This document shows, in pieces, positions 1 to 10,500 of a stretch of 64,000 nucleotides of DNA. Numbering within the stretch: position 1 is the first letter of the stretch; each line of letters starts with the position of its first letter. The translations under genes were made by a program, and so were the position numbers. Location of the stretch: assembly GCF_003254395.2 (NCBI RefSeq), contig NC_037638.1, positions 749,001 through 813,000 on the forward strand. The letters are read 5' to 3'. Origin of the DNA: Apis mellifera. Taxonomy: Eukaryota; Arthropoda; Insecta; Hymenoptera; Apidae. The notes beneath the pieces were generated by a model. It made no database searches, was not told the DNA's origin, and worked only from the letters and a program-made list of their open reading frames with translations.

Positions 1-419
1 CCCTCGCGCATGCGTGCACGCCTCGTTCACGGGCGGGATAATTAATCGCGTATTATTATACGGTAGCCGATGTCGGCCGGTTGGGCGGCGAGTTATCGGC
101 GAAACGCGTTCCCACCGCGTTGATATTTCGCGCCCGCTCGTTCCGCAAAAATCCTACTTTATGCCCGATAATTGCACACTCTCTCCACTCTGTAATCCCT
201 AACGATATCGCTTATTAATTCTTGCCTCTGCGAATCGTGATAAATGTTTCGCATGCGCTTCGTCGACGTTCCAGCCGCAATTAAACCCGCGAGAGACCTC
301 CTCCTCTTCGAGGAGAGACAAACTTCCTCGAACTTCCTGCCCCCTTCGAGAAACAGGATTCAACGGCACGTGGAAGAAACTGTAATAGCTCCGCTCGAGT
401 TTAAATTATTGTAAATATC
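1..419. other. Unique non-coding segment, nothing recognised
   Basis: Mixed-composition unique sequence leading into the first tandem array. A 62-codon frame at 14-202 on the plus strand shows no domain and no protein-like composition beyond Arg-rich CpG codons, so I do not call it. No RNA gene, promoter or mobile-element signature is seen. Confidence 0.5.
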
Positions 420-1330
420 GAGCCATCGTCTTTTTGCCTTAGAAAGACCTACTACTCTTTTTCCTTTTTTTTGAAAGGATAAAATTAAGAGAGTTCGAGT
501 CAAATTTACATTACATTATTATAATTATCGTTTGCATTAGAAAGATTACGCTTTTTGTCCAAAATCGAATAAAATTAACAGAGCTCGACTCAAATTTACA
601 TTATTATAAATATCGCAGAATCATCGTTTCCTTTTTTCTCAAAATCGAGGGAATAAAATTAAAAAATAAACTCAACTTTACATTATGAAACACGAAACAA
701 TCATTTGTCTTAGAAAACCTACTACTTTCCCTTTTTTCCAAAATCGACGAAGGAATAAAATTAAGAGAGCTCGACTCAAATTTACATTGCTATAAATATC
801 GAAGCATCATCATTTGTCTTAGAAAAACCTACTGCTTTCCAAAATCAACGAGGGAGTAAAATTAAGAGAGCTCGACTCAAATTACAATAAATATCGAAAC
901 ATCATCTTTTTCCTTAGAAAAATTATTACTTTCCCTTTATTCCAAAATCGAATGAATAAATTTAAGAGAGCTCGATTCAAATTTATGTTACATTACTATA
1001 ATTATATCATTCCTATTAGAAAGATTGCATTTTTTGTCCAAAATCGAATAAAATTAACAGAAATATCGAAGCACCATCTTTTCCCTTAGAAAGATTATTA
1101 CTTTCCCTTTTTTCCAAAATCGAAGGAATAAAATTAAGAGAGTTCGACTCAAATTTACATTACTATACTATTACATTACTATAATTACATCGTTCGCAGA
1201 AAAATTACACTTTCTGTCCAAAATCGAATAAAATTAAGAAAAATATCGAAGCACCATCTTTTTCTTAGAAGAATAATCTTAGAAAGATTATTACTTTCCC
1301 TTTATTCCAAAATTAGAAAGATTACGCTTT
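420..1330. repeat. Degenerate AT-rich tandem array, unit about 85-105 bp
   Basis: The phrase AAATTAAGAGAGCTCGACTC followed by AAATTTACATTA recurs near 484, 571, 655, 759, 860, 959 and 1131, with AAAATCGAATAAAATTAA and TTAGAAAGATTACTACTTTCCC between copies. Spacing runs from about 84 to 104 bp and copies carry many small indels, so the array is old. There is no open frame through it. Confidence 0.85.
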
Positions 1331-2233
1331 TTGTCCAAAATCGAGGGCAACAAATGGGATCATGGGGCGCCTTCGCGGGCGAAAAAGTTTCGCAACAAAT
1401 ATAAATACCGAAATGGCGACGTAACGCGACGAAACCAGGGCGGGCCCCGGGTCGTGCCCTCTGCAGATAAGGGATTCTCACGTTCGCGGTCAGCGTCGAC
1501 GCTGCGCATCCGGCAGAAATATATCGACCAAGATTTTTGTCTCGCTGCCACGGTCTTCTCGACGCCACTCTCGTCCCTCGCGGGACGAGAGGAGCGAAAG
1601 GAGCATCCTCCCGCTCCGTTCCCTGTCGGAAGACGAACGATCTCGCGGCAAAACCGCCCCTTCGCCCGCAAGAACAGGCGGAAAACGGCCGCTTTGTCGC
1701 GCTTCCACCGCCGACCGACTTCGGAATGGACGTTTAACGCGTAAAAGGCCACGCTCCCTCCCCTCCCCATCGGATACGTTTCGATACGAGATACCTTATC
1801 CCGCGTCGAGCGTGGTTCGATTCTCCCCGTTCTGGGTAGAGCGATTTCTCGGATGGCTCGGATGGATAGACGCGTCCGCCTCGCTGGAATTCTGGCCGCA
1901 GAAAACAGGAAGGAGGGGAGGAAGGGGTATAGCCGACGTGGAATAAAGATACGAGGGATTTCCTTTTTTACACCGGCCCGACTATGTCGTCTCGTCGGGC
2001 ATCGACGTTTTGTCAACTCGAAATTACCGTAAGTAAACCGCTCGACCACCCGTGCACTTTATTTTATCATCGAGACGATAATGGAATCGTATTTTCCATT
2101 TCCAATCGAATTAAATAAAACTTTTGAACTCGTCCAATGTTTCGTCTCTGTTTTCTTCATCCCTCACAAGTAAAATCAAACTCATCCTCGCTCGAACCGA
2201 TCATTACCACGTTCTCTGCATTTACAAACGCAT
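1331..2233. other. GC-richer unique segment with long but unrecognised frames
   Basis: Composition switches sharply to GC-rich after the AT-rich array. Opposite-strand frames overlap here: 137 codons at 1331-1744 plus and 229 codons at 1360-2049 minus. Both are Arg/Pro/Ser-rich, lack any motif I recognise, and are what stop-poor CpG-rich DNA gives by chance. From about 2050 the sequence becomes AT-rich again without repeats. No gene is called. Confidence 0.5.
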
Positions 2234-2374
2234 TTGAAAATAATATTCTTCTTCTGCCACGATCATAATCTAATTTGAGATAAGAAAAATCTAGCTGAAT
2301 ATATTCATTCTATGCTTTGAATTATTGCGCAAAGAGGCTAAGAATTAAATATCGAAGCGTATATTTAAAAAAGG
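2234..2374 (+). repeat. Left arm of long inverted repeat
   Basis: This arm matches the reverse complement of 3208-3348. Matched blocks include TTGAAAATAATATTCTTCTT with CTGCCACGA, then CATAATCTAATTTGAGATAA, then CTGAATATATTCATTC, and finally AAGAATTAAATATCGAAGCG with TATATTTA. Identity is high in the blocks, with indels of a few to about 10 bases between them. The arm is AT-rich, while the enclosed DNA is GC-richer. Confidence 0.85.
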
Positions 2375-3207
2375 GATAAAATAAGTATCGTTTGGTGGCT
2401 GAGAGTCGACTCGACATAAGAATACATCGTGCGACTAAATCGATCGATATTCCCAAATATTACACTACTAATCGCACTTTATTATTCGAGTCAATATGAG
2501 CCACGGTCAACGAGTTTCGACTTCCGACTTCCAGTTCTTTAACGATGAATAAACTGGACGAATTTCTGAAACGTGCGCATCATCCTCCTCGATCGAGCAA
2601 ACGAATTCTCTTCTTTCTCGAAGAATGAGAAGCGTATAGGAAAATTATTGAGGTAGCTTCGGAAGTGGTGGCTGCTCTATCTTTCGAGATTCGACCCGCG
2701 ATGAAAGGAGGAAGAAAAGAAAGAAAGAAAGAAAGAAGAAGGCCACGATTTACTACTCTCGTGGCTCTCTCCGTGGTGGGTTTGGAGAGACACGAGGGAA
2801 AAGGTATACACACAGAGGCGGGAGCGGGAGTCGAAAGGAAAGAAACTGGCGATACGCCAGCTGGAAGGGGAGAATCGCGATCGTTCGATGCCATAGTCGG
2901 GCGTCAGATCGGTTGTACGCGTGGAAAATGGGACTGGTTTTTATCGGGATCGCCTGGTGCACCTCCTGCGGGAGGTATGCCTTAATGTTTAATGCAGGCC
3001 CCTATTGGAATTGCTCGTGTACCTTGTACACGAAACCCGGCTCGCCGATCCACGTCCTCTCGCCCGTCCACGTCCGCGAGCCAGGCATAGCTGAAACACC
3101 GCCGACTCTCTCTCTCTCTCTCTTCGAGTTCCGAGTACTTTTACAATCTCTAGCCTCCCCGATATTCATTGATAGGATAAAATTTCGGATAAGGATCCCT
3201 CTCCCTC
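2375..3207. other. Spacer enclosed by the long inverted repeat
   Basis: About 830 bp between the two inverted arms, turning GC- and CpG-rich from about 2650. It holds plus-strand frames of 106 codons (2665-2985) and 121 codons (2913-3278, running into the right arm), with overlapping minus-strand frames. No domain is recognised. A short (CT)n run lies at 3105-3122. If the whole unit is a transposon this would be its cargo, but nothing resembles a transposase. Confidence 0.5.
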
Positions 3208-3348
3208 CTTTTTTTAAATATACGCTTCGATATTTAATTCTTAGGCTAATAATACGAATGAATATATTCAGCAATTAGATTCTTCTTATCTCAAATTAGA
3301 TTATGATTCGATTGACGATTCGTGGCAGAAGAAGAATATTATTTTCAA
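3208..3348 (-). repeat. Right arm of long inverted repeat
   Basis: Reverse-complement partner of 2234-2374. In plus orientation it begins with a T-run followed by AAATATACGCTTCGATATTT and ends with GAAGAATATTATTTTCAA. It carries a short block (GATTCGATTGACGATT) absent from the left arm, and lacks the left arm's ATGCTTTGAATTATTGCGCA block. The two arms have therefore diverged by indels since they formed. Confidence 0.85.
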
Positions 3349-4223
3349 CAGTAAACGTAACAGTCGATCGTGGATAATAATTTCAACGACGAAACGATTC
3401 ATCTTATTATATCGCTCGAGGAATTAATCGTTTCACTGGAAAAGTCTAAAAAAGTGATTTCGAAAAATCTCGAATTTCGGAGGAAATGTGGAGGGCGCGG
3501 CGCGAAAGGAGAATATTGCCACCCTTCTCCTCCTCTTCCTCCTCGCAGCAACTCTCGCGCAGAACCGTTGGGAAGATCGGGCGATAAGAGTGGCAGGCAG
3601 CCCCCGTCCGATTGCTCGGAGCGGAGGAGGGGAGGGGGTAGTGTCCCGGTTTATCGCGGGACGCCTCGTTAATAAAAGCGGCAGATCTTTTTCTCCCGCG
3701 GCTCGCGAGCGAACGGGATCACCGAATCCGAGCTCGGAGAATCGAGCCGAGATATCGATCGTATTGCGGATTATTAATCTGCGGGGAACAACGATCCCGG
3801 GGATTGCCGCATCGATAATAACGCTCCTTTGTCGCTCCTTTCTCCTCTCTCTCTCTCTCTCTTTTTCTCTCCGTTTTCTTCCGATTTCGTTGAACGCGCA
3901 CCGATCGTAAAGAAAAAAAAAAGAAAAGAATCTCGCTTATAACAAGATCTCCTCGGCGTATCTCCTCTCCATCTTTTATCCGTCGAGATAATATTTTTCC
4001 CTCTTTCCCCGAACGATCGAGAGAAAACGGTTTTTACCGTGGATGAGTAACGAGGCGAGATGTTGAAATTAAGATAATCCCTTCCCGCGAATTTATAACG
4101 GCGACCTCGATCATTTCCTTTTCCCCTAAGAATGGAATCGATCGATTTTTCGAGAACGGAGATCGCAAAGGAGATGAAAGATGAAAGGTTAATCCTTCGA
4201 CTTTTCCAATTCTAAACGAAGCG
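3349..4223. other. Unique segment, nothing recognised
   Basis: A GC-richer centre (about 3480-3730) is flanked by AT-rich sequence. A pyrimidine run with (CT)n sits at 3840-3865. Frames of 100 and 140 codons on the plus strand overlap each other in different phases and show no domain. Confidence 0.5.
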
Positions 4224-4663
4224 AAAGGAAAGGAAAGGAAAGGAAAGGAAAGGAAAGGAAAGGAAAGGAAAGGAAAGGAAAGGAAAGGAAAGGAAAGGAA
4301 AGGAAAGGAAAGGAAAAGGAAAGGAAAGGAAAGGAAAAGGAAAGGAAAGGAAAGGAAAGGAAAGGAAAGGAAAGGAAAGGAAAGGAAAGGAAAGGAAAGG
4401 AAAGGAAAGGAAAGGAAAGGAAAGGAAAGGAAAGGAAAGGAAAGGAAAGGAAAGGAAAGGAAAGGAAAGGAAAGGAAAGGAAAGGAAAGGAAAAGGAAAG
4501 GAAAGGAAAGGAAAGGAAAGGAAAGGAAAGGAAAGGAAAGGAAAGGAAAGGAAAGGAAAGGAAAGGAAAGGAAAGGAAAGGAAAGGAAAGGAAAGGAAAG
4601 GAAAGGAAAGAAAAGGAAAGGAAAGGAAAGGAAAGGAAAGGAAAGGAAAGGAAAGGAAAGGAA
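4224..4663 (+). repeat. (GGAAA)n pentanucleotide satellite, 440 bp, homopurine
   Basis: An almost uninterrupted GGAAA/TTTCC array of roughly 88 units. The only blemishes are GGAAAA variants near 4315, 4335 and 4493 and one GAAAGAAAAGG near 4611. The plus strand contains no pyrimidine across the tract. Because 15 bp equals three units and no phase contains a stop, all three minus frames stay open as Phe-Leu-Ser-Phe-Pro repeats of about 200 residues. These are artefacts of the satellite. Confidence 0.97.
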
Positions 4664-6199
4664 TTGACGGTGGTACAAAGTAGCGTGGACGCATCGTCCT
4701 GCCTGTTTCTGTATCCCGTATTCCGGATCCCGAGAGAGGGATCTCTCTCTCTCTCTGTCTGTGGAAAAGAAGGGGAGGCCATCGGCGCGGAGGATGGAGC
4801 GGGGAGATCACATACTCGTTGGCCCACTACTTGTACCCCCGCGATACGCGTTCCGCATTGATATTATTTCATTAACTTTTTTGCCGGCCGCCTCGCTCGT
4901 TGGAATAGTGGTTCCGTCGGCCGGCAATCTCCTCCTACGGTTACTCCACCTTCCTCCAGCCTCCCTCTGTCCGCCGCGCCGTTCCATCTCCTCCCCTGGC
5001 CCCCCCGCTCCAGGAATCCGCTCCTCGCCGTTTCCTCTTTCATCGGCCGGCCGCCGATTCGAGAACACACCTGCTCCCGCCTAGACCTTCCATCCCTTCC
5101 ATCCTCGTTTCCGTAATTGCTTCCCACCCCCAATGGGGTCCTCGACATCGGATTTCGTAGCAAACTGTTTCCTCCTCCGCTCTGCCAGGATTTACGAGGA
5201 ATTAAACGAATTTATATGCGCGTGCAGGGAACACGACGCTTCGACCGGCGATCCATCATCGTAAAAAGCGTTCCCCTCCTTCTCCTCGCGGTTAAGGCTC
5301 GCTGGATCCTGGTCGCTAGTTGTTGACGCTTCGTCGACGATCGATCGATCGTAAAGAAGACGCGTACCCTGCTTGCCAATTCGATTATGCCAGGTTTCGT
5401 GGGCCGGAAAGAATGAAAGGGAATGTTAGAATTGAAGGGAAAGAAGGAGCGTCGTCTCCTACGCGTTTCTCGAGTGTAACGAATTGGTAAGCCCGATGTC
5501 AGGCTTATTCATCTACGGGGAAGGGGAGATCTATCGGCGGGGAGCGTGGCCCTTGAACGCGCGTGTCGTAAAACAGCCACCATCGAATGCTAATGGCGGG
5601 TAGCGTGATTTTTATAGGGGCGATAATTTGGCCGGGGTCGAGGGTCGAGGCGTAGCCACGTCCACGCCGCGGGACCTTGCCGCGGGATACATATATATAT
5701 ATATATATAACCGCGAAATTTATTTCAACCAACCTCCTCGCTCCTGTCGATTATTTATTCCCTTACCGCGCCGTTCCACGCACTCTTCTCCCCTCCCGTC
5801 CGATCGTATTTATTCCTCCTACGATATAAGTGTATACCCTTTCCAAGGATAAACACTTCGATTGATCGAAAACTTTTTCTCTTTTCTTGTTGTTATTATT
5901 ATTATTTCGCGAAGGTGATCTACCCTCGTTCTTCAACTTCTACACTTCGTCTCGATGATGGAAATGGAACCGAAAATAATTGATTTCTTCTCAAAAAATA
6001 AAATTAATCCCAACGATACTTATATTTATAAAGTATTCTTAAATATTATGTTTACTGTATAAATAAAATCAAATCGATTAATTACTATTCATTTTACAAA
6101 CTTGTAAATAACACAAGTTCAGAGTACGAATATTTGGTGAATTCTCCTTTGTGCGATGGTTTTCACAATTTGAAATTATCTGATTCCCCTCCTTTCTCT
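4664..6199. other. Unique segment, GC-rich then AT-rich, with an (AT)n tract
   Basis: GC-rich, pyrimidine-heavy sequence at 4700-5690 contains several overlapping frames of 60-107 codons with no domain. An (AT)n microsatellite lies at about 5687-5709. From 5850 the sequence is AT-rich and featureless. Confidence 0.5.
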
Positions 6200-7110
6200 A
6201 TTCGACCTACGAACAGACTTTTATATTTCCTTCTTTCTGACAATTCTTTCTGACAATTTCTTCTCGCCTTTTTCTATTGCTACAATTCCTCGATTGAGTC
6301 GAAAAAGAAAAAAAAAATTCAAAACTCGGTATCACAAAATTCTTTCGATGGAAACTCGATGGAGAGAAGGAGAGTAGTACAGTAGAAATGGACAGCCTCA
6401 CGTCTTAGCAATTTCTTCTCGCCTTTTCCTACTATTACTTCCAGTATTTTCAATTTTTCGATCGAATTGGTATCATAAAATTCTTTCGATGAAAACTCGA
6501 TGGAGAAAAAGAGAGTAGTATAGCAGTCTCGATAATTTCTTCTCGCCTTTTCCTATTGCTTCAGTGTTTTCAATTCGATCGAATCAAAAAAAAAAAAAAG
6601 AAATTCAAAACTCGGTATCACAAAATTCTTTCGATGGAAATTCACTCGAATCGAAAAAAAAAAACAAATTCAAAATTCGGTATCATAAAATTCTTTCGAT
6701 GGAAACTCGATGAAGAATAGTAGAATAGTACAGTGGGCAACCTCAAACCTTGGCAATTTCTTCTCGCCTTTTTCTACTATTGTTTCCAGTATTTTCAATT
6801 CCTCGATCGAGTCGAAAGAAAAAAAGAAATTCAAAACTCGATATCACAAAATTCTTTCGATGGAAACTCGCTCGAATCGAAAAGAAAAAACAAATTCAAA
6901 ATTCGGTATCATAAAATTCTTTCGATGGAAACTCGACAGAGAGAAGGAGAATAGTATATAGATACTACAATAGAGGTGGACAGTGCCTTGGCAATTTCTT
7001 CTCGCCTTTTCCTATTGCTTCGATCGTTTTCAATTCGATCGACTTGAAAAAAAAAAAGAAATTTAAAATTAGATATCGTAAAATTCTTTCGATGAAAATT
7101 CGGAGAGTAG
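6200..7110. repeat. Tandem array with AAAATTCTTTCGATGGAAACTC core
   Basis: The core AAAATTCTTTCGATG recurs near 6336, 6478, 6625, 6688, 6850, 6915 and 7080. TTCTTCTCGCCTTTTTCTA recurs near 6259, 6413, 6538, 6757 and 6996. Spacing alternates between about 63 and about 145-165 bp, so the array is a higher-order mix of a full unit and a shortened unit lacking the TTCTTCTCGCC half. Poly-A runs differ in length among copies. No gene is seen in it. Confidence 0.85.
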
Positions 7111-8268
7111 TAGAGAAGGGAAAGGAGAAATGTAAGAGGTGGCAGGAGAGATACATCCCCGGGTCTCTGTCGAAGATCGGGCGCGTGGATGCGCGGGACC
7201 ACCTTCCGGAACTCGCGAAACTGCGCAATTTGATTCGGGGTGGGCCTGCCTCTTTCGTGGCGGCGTACGCGCGTCTCGTAACGGTACCGCGCGGCGGCTC
7301 GACCTCTCTCGAGTAATTGGGCAACCGTCCATCCACTTCCGGTTCCACAACCGGCTCGCCTCGAAATCGGATCACGTCCTCCGACGTTCTTTTTCTTCCT
7401 GCCATCCGTCAAAGATAGTGAACCATAAACTAAGAAAAGACTGATCGTGGCTCGATCCACGCTTATAAATCTCGAAAGGAACGGAAGTGGCCTCGCGTGC
7501 CGCTAACGTTCGATCACAGCGTAATGATCTCTCGAGATATGCACCCGTTATATATAAATACCTTTTGATCTTGTTCGATCGAAAAGTGGAATTATCGAGG
7601 GAACAAGAAATTTCGATGTTCGAGGATAAAGAAAATTTAATTTAAGGCGTAGCCCGTTGTTTCGATCGAAATATCTCGCGTGTCGATTATGTTAACCGTG
7701 TTAAGAGAGCGGAAGCAGAAATTTATCGACCGCTTCCGGGCCCCGGCAAAAATATTTATAATCGGAAATTTATCAACGCGGGCGCACAATTTCGCTCCAT
7801 TATCAAGGAACGTGATCGGTTTCGAAATAAAGCAAATATAAAGGAGTTGGCCCCGGATCGGCGAATTAACCATTCGCCCATCCGAATATTAATTGAACGA
7901 AATTGCGTAAGCTGCCTCCTCCGTGTTATTTATAGCGCGGTAATTTGTTCCGGGGATAATTATCGAGCTTTCGCGTGCCGGTTTCTTTCGATTAAAGGGA
8001 ACGGGGGAATGAGAGGAGGGGTCGCGGAAATAAAGAAACAAGCTTTCGATTCCCGCGCTTGGTAAATAGCGGATAATACCGTCTCGGGACGAGTAAACAT
8101 CTATACTTCGAAATGAATTTTACATCGTGACTCGTTCTCCAATTATTTTCCTCATCGATCCAACTCTTTCGACCAACCAAATTTTTCTTATTGATTCGAT
8201 GATCCTAAAATTTGTTTCCACAAAGTTCGACTTTTCTGAGGTATTCCAACTTGCTCCTCGACTCGAAG

Positions 8269-8302
<34 letters not shown>

Positions 8303-8447
8303 CTTAGCCATAAAACAGAAGTACCGTTTAACGCGAGTGGTTATATAGCTTGCACGTCGATATTCAAGCAATTTGTAGAAGCTGGAAATAACGCATAAGA
8401 GGAAAGAGCGGACGAACGTTGAGGAGAAGAAGGATTCGATCGGATTT
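7111..8447. other. Unique segment, nothing recognised as a gene
   Basis: A GC-rich block (7140-7400) holds overlapping frames of 90-183 codons on both strands with no domain. The stretch 7640-8040 is mixed, with ATTAATTGAACG and GGTAATTTG-type motifs that look like ordinary non-coding sequence. A (TC)n microsatellite lies at about 8267-8296. Confidence 0.5.
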
Positions 8448-9079
8448 TCGAATTATGGTGACGGATTATGTCACGCGTGTTTCCAACAATCTTCTTCTAT
8501 GCTACTCTCTACTCCCATCCATATTTCAATAACATTGCAACAATAATCTTTTGTTTATCAACAGTTCAAACGTGTCGTCGAGTGATATAATTGTTAAAAT
8601 CTCTGCCCTAATTCGATCGAAAAGAAAAATGGAAGAGGCTTAGCAGACCAACTTTAGTGTTAATCTTTTTAAAGAATAAACGTAATATATAATGCATAAA
8701 CCATTAAATAGGAATTCTAATTTATATTATTACGTTCCTCCTTTATAAACCAACTCAATATTCGAATTATAGTGATGGATTATGCCGTGTGTGTTTCCAA
8801 CGAAATTTTCTTCTATGTCACTACTGCCATCGATATTTCAATAACGCCATCGCAAGAATAATCTTTCATTTATCGCATCAACAATTCGAACCTGTCATCG
8901 AGTGATATAATTGTTAAAATTTCTATTCGATCGAAAAGAAAAATGGAATGGAGTCTTGGCAGACCAACTTTAGAGTGTTAATCTTTTTAAAGACTAAACA
9001 CAATATATAATGCATAAACCATTAAATAAGAATTCTAATTTATATTATTACGTTCCTCCTTCATAAACCAACTCAATAC
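8448..9079. repeat. Tandem duplication, two units of about 316 bp
   Basis: The first unit begins CGAATTATGGTGACGGATTA at about 8448 and ends near 8762. The second begins CGAATTATAGTGATGGATTA at 8763. Later blocks also align at the same offset, for example GAATTCTAATTTATATTATT in both copies. Scattered substitutions and small indels show a duplication of moderate age. Confidence 0.9.
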
Positions 9080-9670
9080 TTTCATTACATCTTGTATGAA
9101 TATCTTTCCAAACGGAGATCCTTGGGAAAAATAGCTTTGAAATAAAGCTTATCAAACCAAACGCGGAAATGTTATCGAAAGGATCGTCGGATCAAAACGA
9201 TCGGCCGATTCCTGTCCCGAAAAGGCGTTACACCGGCGTGTCGCGTTTCAATCTCCCCTCGAGGGATTCCCCTTCTCTCTGTCGTGCATGCCACGGTATC
9301 TACAAATGGGAGAACAGTATCGTACGATCGATTCCTATATAGCGGTGGCGCATGCCCGATTCCTCGAAGGAAACGCTCTTCTCTCCCTCGCTTTCAACCA
9401 GCTGCGTCGCTCGCCGGCCGACCGGCCGAGCGGCGGCCGGCGGTGGAAAAATGCCGCGACACAATGCCGCCACTTCCCGGAAGGTAGCCAATGCCCGTTA
9501 AGCATCGCATTAGAAAAATTGGCGGACATTGTTGTGACCGGTCATTCCGCTTCTAGGAATGCGTGTCTCGCAAATTGCCGACCTGTTGTCCCCTCACTGT
9601 CTTCCCTCCTCCGACTATTCCTATATCCATAGCTCCGTGGGATCGAAACTCGATCGAGTTTCTTCCCCTT
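9080..9670. other. Unique segment with an 18-bp perfect palindrome
   Basis: GC-rich between 9180 and 9560. Overlapping plus frames (67 and 114 codons) and minus frames (63 and 64 codons) show no domain. GAAACTCGATCGAGTTTC at 9645-9662 is a perfect palindrome lying directly before the next tandem array. Confidence 0.5.
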
Positions 9671-10500
9671 TCGAAACCGATCTTAATTTAACCTAGAAAT
9701 CAGATTTAACCGATCCGTCGAGTGAACGATTCCCTTTTATTCTTCCTATTGTTATTATTATTAATTAAATTAAACTTAGGAGGGAGAAACGTGTATAAAA
9801 GGCCAGTTTATCTAGCGTTACTTATTAGATCGTATTAGATCGAGATCTTAATTTAAAAAATCAGATTTAACCGATCCGTCGAAGAAACGATTCCCTTTTA
9901 TTCTTCCTATTGTTATTATTATTAATTAAATTAAACTTAGGAGGGAGAAACGTGTATAAAAGGCCAGTTTATCTAGCGTTACTTATTAGATCGTATTAGA
10001 TCGAGATCTTAATTTAAAAAATCAGATTTAACCGATCCGTCGAAGAAACGATTCCCTTTTATTCTTCCTATTGTTATTATTATTAATTAAATTAAACTTA
10101 GGAGAAACGTGTATAAAAGGCCAGATTATCTAGCAGCCTCTTTACCTCATATTAGATCGAGATCTTAATTTAATCTGGAAATCAGATTTGACCGATTCGT
10201 CGAGTGAACGATTCCCTTTTATTCTCTCTATTGTTATTATTATTAATTAAATTAAACTTAGGAGAAACGTGTATAAAAGGCCAGTTTATCTAGCAGCCTC
10301 GTATTAGATCGTATTAGATCGAGATCTTAATTTAACCTGGAAATCAGATTCAACCGATCCGTCGAGTGAACGATTCCCTTTTATTCTTCCTATTGTTATT
10401 ATTATTAATTAAATAAAAACTTAGGAAGGAGAAATGTGTATAAAAGGCCAGCTTATCTAGCAGCCTCGTTACCTCGTATTAGATCGTATTAGATCCGTCG
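9671..10500. repeat. Five-copy tandem array, unit about 161 bp, each with a TATAAAAG motif
   Basis: ATTCCCTTTTATTC starts at 9729, 9890, 10051, 10211 and 10373, giving periods of 160-162 bp. Every unit carries ATTGTTATTATTATTAATTA and then GTGTATAAAAGGCCAG; TATAAAA begins at 9794, 9955, 10112, 10272 and 10439. Copies two and three are the most alike. The array ends at a short run of ATTAGATCGT repeats before GC-rich unique DNA. Confidence 0.93.

Noticed and set aside
1811..1823. tRNA B-box-like GGTTCGATTCT
   Set aside because: No A box at the right distance upstream and no acceptor or T-stem pairing.
1360..2049. 229-codon minus-strand frame
   Set aside because: Arg/Ser/Pro-rich with no domain. 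It overlaps a long plus-strand frame in CpG-rich DNA, as expected for chance openings.
4034..4827. Three overlapping minus-strand frames of about 200-214 codons with Phe-Leu-Ser-Phe-Pro repeats
   Set aside because: They are translations of the (TTTCC)n satellite, which has no stop in any phase; there is no evidence of a gene.
9671..10500. CRISPR-like array (regularly spaced repeats)
   Set aside because: The whole 161-bp unit is repeated, including what would be spacers; it is an ordinary eukaryotic tandem repeat.
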